Positions 53,120-61,193 of a DNA stretch of 64,000 nucleotides are shown here, piece after piece. Made by a program: the position numbers and the translations under genes. Source of the stretch: Sinomicrobium oceani (GTDB taxonomy: Bacteria > Bacteroidota > Bacteroidia > Flavobacteriales > Flavobacteriaceae); the NCBI RefSeq assembly GCF_900119185.1, contig NZ_FPJE01000007.1, positions 62,001 through 126,000 of the forward strand. The letters are read 5' to 3'. The notes beneath the pieces were generated by a model. The model was not told where the DNA came from and searched no databases. It was given only the letters and a program-made list of their open reading frames with translations. The first letter of the stretch is position 1. Each line of letters starts with the position of its first letter.

Positions 53120-55285
53120 TTAAACCACGAATTCGGGGATCTGCTGTTGCCATAAGGTGTAATAATGTCCTTTATCGGCGTACAATTCCTTATGGCTCCC
53201 CTGCTCGACGACCTCTCCCTTGTCGAGTACCACGATCTTATCTGCATGCACCACCGTACTAAGCCGGTGTGCTATAACGATAATAGTCTTGTTTTGTTCC
53301 CGGAGTGTAGCGATCGTTTTTTGTACAAAGCTCTCCGAAGTACTGTCCAGTGAAGATGTAGCTTCATCCAGAACGAGTATTTCCGGTTGTTTATACAAAG
53401 CCCTGGCAATGGCAATACGCTGTTTTTGTCCGCCCGAAAGTGTAGCCCCGTTCTCCCCGAGATAGGTAGCAAAACCATTGGGCAGGTTTTCTACAAAAGA
53501 CAGTATCCCAATACTTTTACATATCTTCATGATCCGTTCCATATCGGGCTGGAATTCCCCTACCGCTATATTTTCGACCACATTACCTCCGAAAAGGTCT
53601 ATTTTTTGGGGCACTACACCGACCAGGTCACGCAAACTGGAATTCTCGATATATTTCAGGTCATATTCACCGATAAGGATCTTTCCTTTCTGGATCGGAT
53701 AAATATTTTGCAGCAAGGAGATCAGTGTCGATTTTCCCGAACCACTTTCTCCTATGACCGCAGTGATCTTTCCTTTCGGAATATCCAGAGAAAAATCTTT
53801 GAAGACCTCCACACGCGTACCATACCTGAAAAATACGTTCCGAAAAGCTATATCGCCTATATTTTCGCGGGTCAGTTTTATTTTATCATCCTGTTCTTCC
53901 CGTTCGAGGTCCATGATCTCAAACAAACGGTCTGCCGCTATCCAGGCATTCTGGATTTGCTTGTTGGCCTCCACCAATTGTGCTACCGGACCGGTAAAGT
54001 AACCAATGATCGCATAAAAGGACAGTAACTCCCCCGGAGTGATTTCCCGGTCTATGACAAAATAGGAACCACTCCACAACAGGATGATCGTAAACAACTG
54101 GGAGATAAACGTGGAGGATGTGCCGGAGAAAACGGTGTTCAATGCAGATTTATACCCTATATTCAGCAGGTTGATAAACCGGGCTTCGGTCTTGATATTG
54201 GCAAACGACTCCAGGCCGAAACGTTTGATCGTGCCTACGGAATTCAGGGATTCCACCAATTGGCTTTCAAGGTCCGCAGCCCTTTCCATAACCTTGCGCT
54301 CTGCTTTTTTATTGAGTTTGTTGGTAATAATATAAATCCCGATATAAAAAGGAATAATAGCCAGCATAATCAGCGCCAGCTTCCAGTAATAAAAAAACAT
54401 CAGTGCAAAAGAAAATACGAGGATCAGTACATTTACGGTAAGACTCAGGGCTACACCGTTGATAAACGTCCGTATTTTAACCGCATCGTTGATCCGGGAA
54501 ATGATCTCTCCCACCCTCATGGTATCAAAAAACTGCTGTGGTAGTTTGAGCAGGTGTTTATAATACCCCAGAATGAGCCGGGCATCAATCTGCTGTCCCG
54601 TTTTAATGAGAAAAGTATCCTTAAAAACACTGACCACTATTTGCAGCACCAGCAGTATCAGCATCACTACGCTCAGAAGGTTCAGGAGTTTCGTATTACT
54701 TCCGGTAAGAACATAGTCGGTGATCTTTCCGAGGTAAATCGAAGTGGAAAAACCGAGTAATGTCACGATCAGCGCCCCGAAAAAGGCCTGTAGCAGAACA
54801 AATTTGTGCGGCCGCAGCAAAAACCAGAAACGCCGTAATGAAGATACTTTTTCATTTCCGGAAGAAAAACTCTGGTCGGGCATAAGGATAACCAGCACAC
54901 CTGTCCATTCTTCCTGGAATTCTTTATGGGTTTTCTTGTGCACCTTACCATCTCCGGGGTCCATAACCACGACATGGGTTTTCGTCACCTCATAGATAAC
55001 CACGTAGTGGTGCAGTACCTCCCGGACGATAACATGTGCTATCGCCGGTTTCGGAATTTTAAAAAGACTGTTGAGATCTCCACGGACGCCCTTAGCTTCG
55101 AATCCCAGCTTCTGTGCAGCTTCTATAAGCCCCAGCACATTGGTCCCTTTCTTATCCGTACTGGCATACTGCCGTATTCGTGCAATGGGTATTTGAAGGT
55201 TGTAGTGTGCGGATATGGAGGCCAGGCAGGCTGCACCACAATCGGTAATATCGTGTTGTTTTATCAGAGTTTTCTTTTTCGGCAT
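53120..55285 (-). CDS. Peptidase-containing ABC exporter (C39 peptidase/PCAT)
   Basis: A 721-aa protein. An N-terminal C39 peptidase domain (1-130) has catalytic Cys16 in HDITDCGAACLA, His93 in LHHYVVIYEV and Asp109 in VVVMDPGDG. A six-helix membrane region (about 155-435) and an ATPase domain (about 480-720) follow. ATPase motifs: GESGSGKST (Walker A), TLSGGQKQRIAIARAL and ILVLDEATSSLD (Walker B), with IVIAHRLSTV (H-loop). Such exporters cut the leader after a GG and pump the core out. It lies next to five GG-leader peptide genes, with an HlyD-type adaptor further right. Confidence 0.96.
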   Translation of the reverse strand: MPKKKTLIKQHDITDCGAACLASISAHYNLQIPIARIRQYASTDKKGTNVLGLIEAAQKLGFEAKGVRGDLNSLFKIPKPAIAHVIVREVLHHYVVIYEVTKTHVVVMDPGDGKVHKKTHKEFQEEWTGVLVILMPDQSFSSGNEKVSSLRRFWFLLRPHKFVLLQAFFGALIVTLLGFSTSIYLGKITDYVLTGSNTKLLNLLSVVMLILLVLQIVVSVFKDTFLIKTGQQIDARLILGYYKHLLKLPQQFFDTMRVGEIISRINDAVKIRTFINGVALSLTVNVLILVFSFALMFFYYWKLALIMLAIIPFYIGIYIITNKLNKKAERKVMERAADLESQLVESLNSVGTIKRFGLESFANIKTEARFINLLNIGYKSALNTVFSGTSSTFISQLFTIILLWSGSYFVIDREITPGELLSFYAIIGYFTGPVAQLVEANKQIQNAWIAADRLFEIMDLEREEQDDKIKLTRENIGDIAFRNVFFRYGTRVEVFKDFSLDIPKGKITAVIGESGSGKSTLISLLQNIYPIQKGKILIGEYDLKYIENSSLRDLVGVVPQKIDLFGGNVVENIAVGEFQPDMERIMKICKSIGILSFVENLPNGFATYLGENGATLSGGQKQRIAIARALYKQPEILVLDEATSSLDSTSESFVQKTIATLREQNKTIIVIAHRLSTVVHADKIVVLDKGEVVEQGSHKELYADKGHYYTLWQQQIPEFVV

Positions 55286-55429
55286 GGTAGTACATCAGGA
55301 TTTGGGAGCGCAAAGTAAGTCTGAAAACTGCAAAAAACATGCAGAAAGCCTAAAATGACCGGAAATCGCCACATCCGGAAGCTTTCACTTACCGCTGTAA
55401 ACTTCTGCAATCATGGAGTGCCAAAGTAA

Positions 55430-55470
55430 AAACACGAAGAGCCAATCCTGTAAAGGATCGGCCCTCGTTT
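55430..55470 (-). terminator. Terminator after GG peptide 1
   Basis: On the minus strand gagggccgatcc / ggattggctc form a stem with loop tttaca, followed by a T-rich tail. It ends the transcript of the peptide gene at 55489-55695. Confidence 0.75.
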
Positions 55471-55488
55471 TAGCGATGGTATAATCGG

Positions 55489-55695
55489 TTATGACTCTGC
55501 TGAAACCGATATACTTCCAAGAAGATCAGAGACCAGGGAAACAGCGCTTCCGATAGTGCCGGTTAAAAAACCGAGTACATTAGAAAGTGCTCCGGAAATA
55601 CTCCCTATACCTATGCTGATAGTAAGTCCCCCGTTAGTGTTGTTCATCTCTGTAGTGTTCAATTCCTGAACTCCGTAATTTTCGAGATTTTTCAT
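55489..55695 (-). CDS. GG-leader secreted peptide 1 (bacteriocin-like)
   Basis: A 68-aa peptide. The leader MKNLENYGVQELNTTEMNNT ends NGG at residue 23. The core of about 45 residues begins LTISIGIGSISGALSNVLGF and is Ile/Gly/Ser-rich with no Cys. It should be cut and exported by the C39 exporter 204 nt downstream. Bacteriocin activity is inferred from the leader, exporter and neighbours. It has its own terminator and is the most divergent of the five. Confidence 0.83.
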   Translation of the reverse strand: MKNLENYGVQELNTTEMNNTNGGLTISIGIGSISGALSNVLGFLTGTIGSAVSLVSDLLGSISVSAES

Positions 55696-55906
55696 AATTG
55701 GATCTAAGTTAAGTTAATAAAACGTTGTACGGTGTAATGTATTCTGATAATTAGTTATGGTTGGACCCCGGTCTTCATCACCGGGATAATACGTTCAACG
55801 TATACAAGCGATACGTAAAATTTTATTTGCCGGCCGGATGACCCTGCGTACAACAGTACCTGTTGTTCTAAAGCTCGCTAAAAGCAACCGGGTAACCGGG
55901 CAGGGA

Positions 55907-56101
55907 TTAAAGCCCGCCGAGGACTCCCGCTACGTATTCGGCAACGGCTGTGGCAGCATCCTGTACGGCATTGACCACTATATTGAGGACACCCAATGTA
56001 AGATCGAGAACCTGGCCAAGATTAAGAGTGACTCCTCCGTTAATTTCGTTCAGCTCAGTAGCATTCAACTCCTGAACATTATAGTCTTTTAAACACTTCA
56101 T
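55907..56101 (-). CDS. GG-leader secreted peptide 2
   Basis: A 64-aa peptide. The leader MKCLKDYNVQELNATELNEI ends NGG at residue 23. The core, VTLNLGQVLDLTLGVLNIVV then NAVQDAATAVAEYVAGVLGGL, looks like two amphipathic helices. The pattern L-GVLN-IV...AA-AV-YV is shared with peptide 4. It has no Cys in the core. It probably acts as a membrane-active peptide. A small ccgg hairpin with a T-rich tail lies downstream. Confidence 0.83.
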   Translation of the reverse strand: MKCLKDYNVQELNATELNEINGGVTLNLGQVLDLTLGVLNIVVNAVQDAATAVAEYVAGVLGGL

Positions 56102-56135
56102 AACAATCGGGTTTTACGTTTGATGGATAAAACAA

Positions 56136-56166
56136 AAAGAGGGTGTTGTTTGCACCCCCCTTCTTT
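56136..56166 (-). terminator. Terminator after GG peptide 3
   Basis: On the minus strand gggtg / caccc type pairing, with a T-run (ctctttttg) after it, lies just past the stop of the gene at 56180-56374. The stem is short but the T-run is good. Confidence 0.6.
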
Positions 56167-56179
56167 GTTTTCGAAGCCA

Positions 56180-56374
56180 TTAAATACCTCCGAGAAGTCC
56201 TCCTAAAAGTCCGCTGACAACGTTTACAACGCTACCGACAACACCTGTTACGGTTCCTATAACTCCCGTTACAAGCTCCAAAACTCCGTCAAGACCTCCT
56301 AAAAGTCCTCCGTTTACTTCTTTCATTTCGTTTGCGTTCATTTCCTGAACTCCGTAATTGTTTAAATTTTTCAT
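56180..56374 (-). CDS. GG-leader secreted peptide 3 (glycine-zipper core)
   Basis: A 64-aa peptide. The leader MKNLNNYGVQEMNANEMKEV ends NGG at residue 23. The core is strikingly simple: LLGGLDGVLELVTGVIGTVT then GVVGSVVNVVSGLLGGLLGGI, made almost only of Gly, Val, Leu, Ile, Thr and Ser. GG-LL/LLGG blocks at both ends make it nearly mirror-symmetric. Such glycine-zipper helices insert in membranes. It is a close paralogue of peptide 5. Confidence 0.87.
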   Translation of the reverse strand: MKNLNNYGVQEMNANEMKEVNGGLLGGLDGVLELVTGVIGTVTGVVGSVVNVVSGLLGGLLGGI

Positions 56375-56427
56375 GGTAAAAATATTAGTTAATTATACAA
56401 TTGATTTTAAGATGATAGTGATTTTAA

Positions 56428-56460
56428 AATTTCATGGAAAAAAATCCGAATCCGGACGTT
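56428..56460 (-). terminator. Terminator after GG peptide 4
   Basis: On the minus strand a tccg / cgga hairpin with loop gatt is followed by seven T residues. The stem is short but well placed. Confidence 0.55.
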
Positions 56461-56466
56461 TTCAAA

Positions 56467-56661
56467 TCAGGAGTTTACACCTTGCAGAAAATTCCCGACA
56501 TACATGCTCACGGCCTGTACGGCAGCATTCATATATCCGAGTACGATATTCAGGACCCCGCCAAGAAGAGTAAGGGTATCCCCGAGGGCTAATCCCCCGT
56601 TGGTTTCATGCAGTTCAAAACTATCCAATTCCCGAACGTCATAACAGTTCAGATCTTTCAT
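56467..56661 (-). CDS. GG-leader secreted peptide 4
   Basis: A 64-aa peptide. The leader MKDLNCYDVRELDSFELHET ends NGG at residue 23. The core begins LALGDTLTLLGGVLNIVLGY and continues MNAAVQAVSMYVGNFLQGVNS. It shares the GVLNIV...AA-AV-YV pattern with peptide 2, which suggests a two-peptide pair. The only Cys is in the leader. A 20-nt upstream motif shared with peptide 5 lies at 56741-56760, 80 nt before its ATG. Confidence 0.85.
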   Translation of the reverse strand: MKDLNCYDVRELDSFELHETNGGLALGDTLTLLGGVLNIVLGYMNAAVQAVSMYVGNFLQGVNS

Positions 56662-56740
56662 AATAATCCAATTAGGTTAAATCAAAATTTGGGGTGGGGT
56701 TGATACGGGTTATTTGGATGACGCTAAATTAACAGTATTC

Positions 56741-56760
56741 ACTGCACAAACCTTGCAGTT
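56741..56760 (-). promoter_or_regulatory. Shared 20-nt upstream motif, copy B (before GG peptide 4)
   Basis: The plus-strand reading is actgcacaaaccttgcagtt. It matches 18 of 20 positions with the copy at 57124-57143. It contains tgca twice, 11 bp apart, like an operator for a dimeric regulator. The distance to the ATG is 80 nt. Confidence 0.7.
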
Positions 56761-56787
56761 AAGGTCTTTTGTAATTTTTCAGAAATA

Positions 56788-56822
56788 AAAAACCGGATAT
56801 TTTGGTATATCCGGCTTTTATT
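56788..56822 (-). terminator. Terminator after GG peptide 5
   Basis: On the minus strand agccggatat / atatccggtt form a 9-10-bp stem with loop accaaa and a six-base T-run. It lies 22 nt past the stop of the gene at 56844-57038. Confidence 0.85.
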
Positions 56823-56843
56823 AAAGCAATCCGATGATCCGGA

Positions 56844-57038
56844 TTATAATCCTCCGAGCAATCCTCCGAGAAGGCCCGTAACCGTATTTACTACTGTTCC
56901 TACAACCCCTACAACAGTGTTAACCACTCCGGTAACCAGGTTGAATACACCATCAAGACCGCCGAGCAAACCACCGTTGATCTCATTCATTTCTTTTGCG
57001 TTTAATTCCTCAACGCCATAATTGTTTAAATTTTTCAT
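56844..57038 (-). CDS. GG-leader secreted peptide 5 (glycine-zipper core)
   Basis: A 64-aa peptide. The leader MKNLNNYGVEELNAKEMNEI ends NGG at residue 23. The core is LLGGLDGVFNLVTGVVNTVV then GVVGTVVNTVTGLLGGLLGGL, mirror-like as in peptide 3 and differing from it at about 10 core positions. It contains no Cys, Lys or Arg. It is the first peptide gene after the 900-nt gap that follows the HTH protein. A 20-nt upstream motif lies at 57124-57143, 86 nt before the ATG. Confidence 0.87.
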   Translation of the reverse strand: MKNLNNYGVEELNAKEMNEINGGLLGGLDGVFNLVTGVVNTVVGVVGTVVNTVTGLLGGLLGGL

Positions 57039-57123
57039 GATTTAGATTTAGATTATACGAATTAAGATTCCTGTAAACAGAAAAAAACATCCCTGCTTTG
57101 AAGGAGCGAAGATAGTTTCGTAC
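57039..57123. other. Leader of GG peptide 5
   Basis: An 85-bp leader between the 20-nt motif and the peptide ATG. A tatcttcg element on the minus strand (near 57108-57116) resembles TAnnTTTG with one mismatch and could be the -7 box. Confidence 0.4.
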
Positions 57124-57143
57124 AATGCATAAACCTTGCAGTT
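57124..57143 (-). promoter_or_regulatory. Shared 20-nt upstream motif, copy A (before GG peptide 5)
   Basis: The plus-strand reading is aatgcataaaccttgcagtt, differing from copy B at only two positions. Both copies sit at nearly the same distance from their peptide start codons (86 and 80 nt). The HTH protein encoded at 57941-58273 is a candidate binder. Confidence 0.7.
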
Positions 57144-57940
57144 CTCCGGATAAACACACGTAAAACCATACGGATCAACTAAACCACTACATAGGTTTGA
57201 CTTCGAAGGAGACTCCTAAAAACATGTACCGGTTTTTTAGCATCACAGGCAACGTAAGTTCCATACCGAAAGAAAGTATGCTTTCGGGCGTCTCCGGCCA
57301 TCACCTTCGCAGCCCTCTCCGGCAATGGCAGGGAGCCGTTAAAAAGCGTTATACTTAACAGCGTTTAGGTGATTTAAAATACAAAAAGGTAAACGAACCA
57401 TGGCCTGCGCATTCCTGACTGGCCCGGAGAGACCCCGGCATACGATTTACGTTATACCACAGATAGGCGACATCGCGGATCACTTCTGTAAACCCGGAGT
57501 TTACACGGGTATGTCATCGCTGTATGACGACCGGTTATCAAGCTATTCCGACAACGACTCCCGGACGCGATCCGTAATGTAACTTTTCCGGATGCTAAAG
57601 TAGTCACATCCAGGCACATGGGAATCCCGACTTCGGGCAAGATCATTAAAAACCGAAGAATCGCGCTGTTTTTCATTACACAGACCGTTTTCCCGAAACT
57701 CGGTCAAACGGGTGATCAGTACAATCACTTTGACAGCAGACCGGGTTAATAAGTCGCAAAGGCCACCCGGTCCGGTATTAAGGGATTTATGAAGTGAGAT
57801 GTTGGAAACTGTATGCCTTCGCGGTACTTTACTTACAGGCCTAATGACTCGGACCGAACCCGGGTCAACTGTTATCTTTTCTCATGCACACCTCCGCATT
57901 GCCCGTTTTTTTTTCGGTTCAAGACACCTCTCTAAATGCA
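57144..57940. other. Gap inside the bacteriocin-like island
   Basis: A 797-bp stretch with no supported gene. Frames of about 60-75 codons exist on both strands but have no leader, GG motif or family resemblance. No further GG peptide was found. It may be the remnant of a lost gene such as an immunity protein, but no trace was recognised. Confidence 0.45.
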
Positions 57941-58273
57941 TCAGGACAATATCGATCCCTGCAAAAAGCCCGGCGTCTGTATTTTACCACTGATAAAATA
58001 ACTCCCCCCAAAAATTTCCGTAAGCTCGTTATCCTTCAGTACAGTGACAGAAACTGTTACCTGAAGGTCAAAATCGTCTTCATAAAAATAGGTCTTATGT
58101 GCTCTGCTATAGGATACCGGGGCTTCTATATCTTTTAACTGCTCGATAAGCTGATACACTTTTCGTTCGCTTATCTGCATGAGCCTGGCCAACTGGGGCG
58201 GAGACCCCGTTGCCTCTTTGACAATCAACCGATGTAATTGTTGTAATCGTTCCAGGTTTTTCAAATTATTCAT
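57941..58273 (-). CDS. HTH-domain protein in the bacteriocin-like island
   Basis: A 110-aa protein. The N-terminal segment LERLQQLHRLIVKEATGSPP, then QLARLMQISERKVYQLIEQLK, is a winged-helix/HTH_11-type DNA-binding domain. The C-terminal part (APVSYSRAHKTYFYEDDFDL) is beta-rich. It follows the HlyD-type gene (67-nt gap) on the same strand and lies upstream of the peptide genes. It is probably their local regulator; this rests on position. DeoR-like or WYL-lacking HTH_11 alternatives fit equally well. Confidence 0.78.
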   Translation of the reverse strand: MNNLKNLERLQQLHRLIVKEATGSPPQLARLMQISERKVYQLIEQLKDIEAPVSYSRAHKTYFYEDDFDLQVTVSVTVLKDNELTEIFGGSYFISGKIQTPGFLQGSILS

Positions 58274-58340
58274 TACCTAAGGGGTATTAGATGGTTATTA
58301 TTCCAGCTAAAGGTTTATTATAATTGGTTTATGCTATGTA

Positions 58341-59498
58341 TCAATCCTGATGTGCCCTGGACGGATTAAGCCAATCGTCTACTTTATCATAAAGTAAGTC
58401 AAAAAGCGACCGTTCCGTAAGTTTAAAGTTCGCGGTAAGTGTCATTCCCTTTTTCAGATTTCCTTTAAAGCCATTCTTCAGTTGCAGATAATTTTCATTG
58501 ATACTGCATCTTACCTTAAAGGCGGCCGACTGCTCATCGATAGTTTCTATATCATTCCCTATGCTCACGATGCTACCGGAAGCAAAGCCCCATTGATTAT
58601 AATTAAAGGCATCGATCTGGTAGGTTATGGACTGCGCTTCCTTTATCAGTCCGATATCTGTAGGAGGTACATAACATTCGATAAGCAATTTGGTGTCGGG
58701 TGATATCTCGCCGATCTTGACCCCGGAATTGATATATCCGCCCACATCGAGACCCGCAACGTTCAACAGCGTCCCGGATACGGGAGCTATCAGCACATGG
58801 TTCTTGTTATTCGTGTTATACTGGTTAAAATCCGAGCCGAGTTCTTTCAATGTGTTTCGCAAAGCGGTATGCTCCGATTCCCACTGGTAGTATTGCTGTG
58901 TTTTATAATTGTCAAGATCGTTCAGCGCCATGTCGTACTCCAGTTTTTTGGCTTCGAATTCCGAGTTGGAGATCACTTTCCGTTTATGAAGCTTTTCATG
59001 CCTTTCAAAATCTTTCCGGGTTGTTTCCAGCCGTGTTTTTAACTCTTTTATCTTCTGGTTATACTCCATATAACCTGCCTTGTATTTTGGAGAGTGCAGC
59101 CGGGAAGGCGAAATAGGCTTTCCCGAGGCCAGCAGGGAGAGATCGTGCATAAACGTCCTGTTTTCTCCCATTTGATGGCGATACAGCGATAGTTTGTCGC
59201 TCACCTGCTCGTTATTGAGTACCAGTAGCGTATCTCCTGCCTCAACCCTCTGGTTATTCATCATATTTTTATAAGCCACTTTACCCGAGTTGATCAGGGT
59301 AAGAACCGTACGTTCGTCTTCGGGTTTTATAATACCACGGGATGTCGTATATACATCTACATATATAAAAGGTAGCGAAAACAGGAATCCCATGATACTC
59401 AGCAAAACGACAGCATAAATAATCTTACTGCGGTTACGGAGCTTAAAATGGTGTGCTTCTACTGTACTATCAATTATTTCTTTGGGGAAAATATCCAT
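58341..59498 (-). CDS. HlyD-family secretion adaptor
   Basis: The start chosen is ATG 59498 (MDIFPKEIIDSTVEAHHFKL); the frame is open 12 codons earlier. The product is 385 aa. One membrane helix (VVLLSIMGFLFSLPFIYV) follows a short cytoplasmic tail. The periplasmic part has the lipoyl-type hairpin: VEAGDTLLVLNNEQ, a long coiled-coil (about 110-200, with KELKTRLETTRKDFERHEKL-like heptads) and APVSGTLLNVAGLDVGGYI. It bridges the inner-membrane exporter to an outer-membrane TolC-type channel. The matching exporter is at 53120-55285; no TolC gene is in the window. Confidence 0.91.
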   Translation of the reverse strand: MDIFPKEIIDSTVEAHHFKLRNRSKIIYAVVLLSIMGFLFSLPFIYVDVYTTSRGIIKPEDERTVLTLINSGKVAYKNMMNNQRVEAGDTLLVLNNEQVSDKLSLYRHQMGENRTFMHDLSLLASGKPISPSRLHSPKYKAGYMEYNQKIKELKTRLETTRKDFERHEKLHKRKVISNSEFEAKKLEYDMALNDLDNYKTQQYYQWESEHTALRNTLKELGSDFNQYNTNNKNHVLIAPVSGTLLNVAGLDVGGYINSGVKIGEISPDTKLLIECYVPPTDIGLIKEAQSITYQIDAFNYNQWGFASGSIVSIGNDIETIDEQSAAFKVRCSINENYLQLKNGFKGNLKKGMTLTANFKLTERSLFDLLYDKVDDWLNPSRAHQD

Positions 59499-59686
59499 GA
59501 GCACATTGAGATTTTGAAATATAAAAATAGACAATTTATCACTAACAACTCCATTGTTTGCGATAAATTAAAGCAAAAACATCGCAAACCGAGAACTAAA
59601 TGTCTGAAAAAATCTCTGAGACCCAACAAAATAAGAGGTCATATTTGTGTAAAAAAAATCTTTTTTATGTAAAAAAGATTATTGAT

Positions 59687-59724
59687 AAAAAAAGGGGGAT
59701 GCCGAACGGCATCCCCCTTTTTAC
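59687..59724 (-). terminator. Terminator after gdhA
   Basis: The stem aaaaagggggatgcc / ggcatccccctttt with a four-base loop is flanked by A- and T-runs. It can terminate transcription on either strand but fits gdhA (minus), 18 nt past its stop. Confidence 0.87.
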
Positions 59725-59741
59725 ATCAAAATGATGTTAAA

Positions 59742-61085
59742 TTATACTACGCCCTGGGCCAGCATAGCATCTGCTACTTTTACAAATCCTGCAATATTGG
59801 CTCCTTTGACATAATCTACATACCCGTCTTCCTGCTTTCCGTATTTAATACAGGAATCGTGGATATCCAGCATGATCTTTTTGAGTTTTTCATCGACTTC
59901 TTCCCTGGTCCAGCCTACCCTCAGGGCATTTTGTGACATTTCCAGTCCCGAAGTAGCTACGCCACCGGCATTGGAAGCTTTTCCGGGAGCAAATAATATT
60001 TTTGCCTCATGAAATACCTCTACAGCTTCTGCGGTAGAAGGCATGTTTGCTCCTTCCGCCACGCATATACAACCGTTAGCAATGAGTTTCCTGGCATCCT
60101 CATCGTTGAGTTCGTTCTGTGTTGCACAAGGTAATGCAATATCACATGGTTCTCCCCATGGTGTTTTTCCTTCTTCATATTTTGCATTCGGATATTTCTC
60201 CAGGTATTCCTTGATTCTCCCTCTTTTTACATTTTTCAGTTCCATGATATAGGCGAGCTTTTCCTCATCTATACCTTCGGCATCATAAATATATCCGGCA
60301 GAATCCGAAAGTGTCAGTATCCTGGCTCCGAGGCTTAAGGCTTTTTCGGCTGCATATTGAGCTACATTCCCGGAACCGGAAATCACCACCTTCTTGCCAT
60401 GGAAGTCTTTTCCTTGGGTTTTCAACATACTTTCTGCAAAATAAACTGTTCCGTACCCGGTGGCTTCGGGACGGATAAGCGATCCTCCCCAGGAAAGGCC
60501 TTTTCCGGTAAGTACCCCGGTAAATTCGTTTTTAAGCTTTTTGTACTGCCCGAACATAAAGCCTATTTCGCGGGCCCCAACTCCTATATCACCCGCCGGG
60601 ACATCGGTATTATGCCCGATATGACGAAAAAGCTCCGCCATAAAAGCATGGCAAAAACGCATGATTTCATTGTCGGATTTCCCTTTAGGATCGAAATCAG
60701 CCCCTCCTTTTCCACCACCCATAGGCAATGTGGTAAGACTGTTTTTGAACACCTGTTCGAAGGCGAGGAATTTCAATATACTCAGGTTTACCGAAGGGTG
60801 AAAACGCAGCCCCCCTTTATAGGGTCCTATAGCCGAGTTCATCTCGATCCTGTATCCGCGGTTCACCTGTATTTCCCCGTTGTCATCTACCCAGGGCACC
60901 CGGAACATGATTACCCGTTCCGGTTCTACCATCCGCAAAAGAATATTCTTTCCGTTATAGATATCCTGTGTCTTTATATATGGGATTACTGTTTCTGCAA
61001 CTTCCTTAACGGCTTGCATAAACTCAGGCTCATGCCCGTTCCGCTCTTCAACGAGCGCTAAAAATTCTTCAATTGTTTGTTTCAT
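59742..61085 (-). CDS. gdhA: Glutamate dehydrogenase (NADP-type)
   Basis: A 447-aa protein of normal length for the hexameric class-I enzyme. Motifs: PYKGGLRFHPSVNLSILKFL, PMGGGKGGADFDPKGKSDNE (catalytic Lys region) and VVISGSGNVAQYAAEKAL (nucleotide-binding loop). It makes glutamate from 2-oxoglutarate and ammonia. A TAnnTTTG match (TATATTTG, minus strand) lies at 61137-61144, 52 nt before the ATG. Confidence 0.96.
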   Translation of the reverse strand: MKQTIEEFLALVEERNGHEPEFMQAVKEVAETVIPYIKTQDIYNGKNILLRMVEPERVIMFRVPWVDDNGEIQVNRGYRIEMNSAIGPYKGGLRFHPSVNLSILKFLAFEQVFKNSLTTLPMGGGKGGADFDPKGKSDNEIMRFCHAFMAELFRHIGHNTDVPAGDIGVGAREIGFMFGQYKKLKNEFTGVLTGKGLSWGGSLIRPEATGYGTVYFAESMLKTQGKDFHGKKVVISGSGNVAQYAAEKALSLGARILTLSDSAGYIYDAEGIDEEKLAYIMELKNVKRGRIKEYLEKYPNAKYEEGKTPWGEPCDIALPCATQNELNDEDARKLIANGCICVAEGANMPSTAEAVEVFHEAKILFAPGKASNAGGVATSGLEMSQNALRVGWTREEVDEKLKKIMLDIHDSCIKYGKQEDGYVDYVKGANIAGFVKVADAMLAQGVV

Positions 61086-61136
61086 AAATGTGTCGTATCA
61101 AAAGAGTGTAATTGGAAAATTCTTAAAATATTGATG

Positions 61137-61144
61137 CAAATATA
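61137..61144 (-). promoter_or_regulatory. -7 promoter element of gdhA
   Basis: The minus strand reads TATATTTG, 52 nt upstream of the ATG. No TTG is seen at standard -33 spacing. Confidence 0.4.
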
Positions 61145-61193
61145 CGATATGCTTAAAATTCAGGTTTTATTTTTTTAAATTATTAACGATGCT

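Noticed and set aside
57400-57728. Short frames in the bacteriocin-like gap (both strands) as a possible sixth peptide or immunity gene
   Set aside because: They lack leader, GG motif and membrane helices, so coding is not supported.
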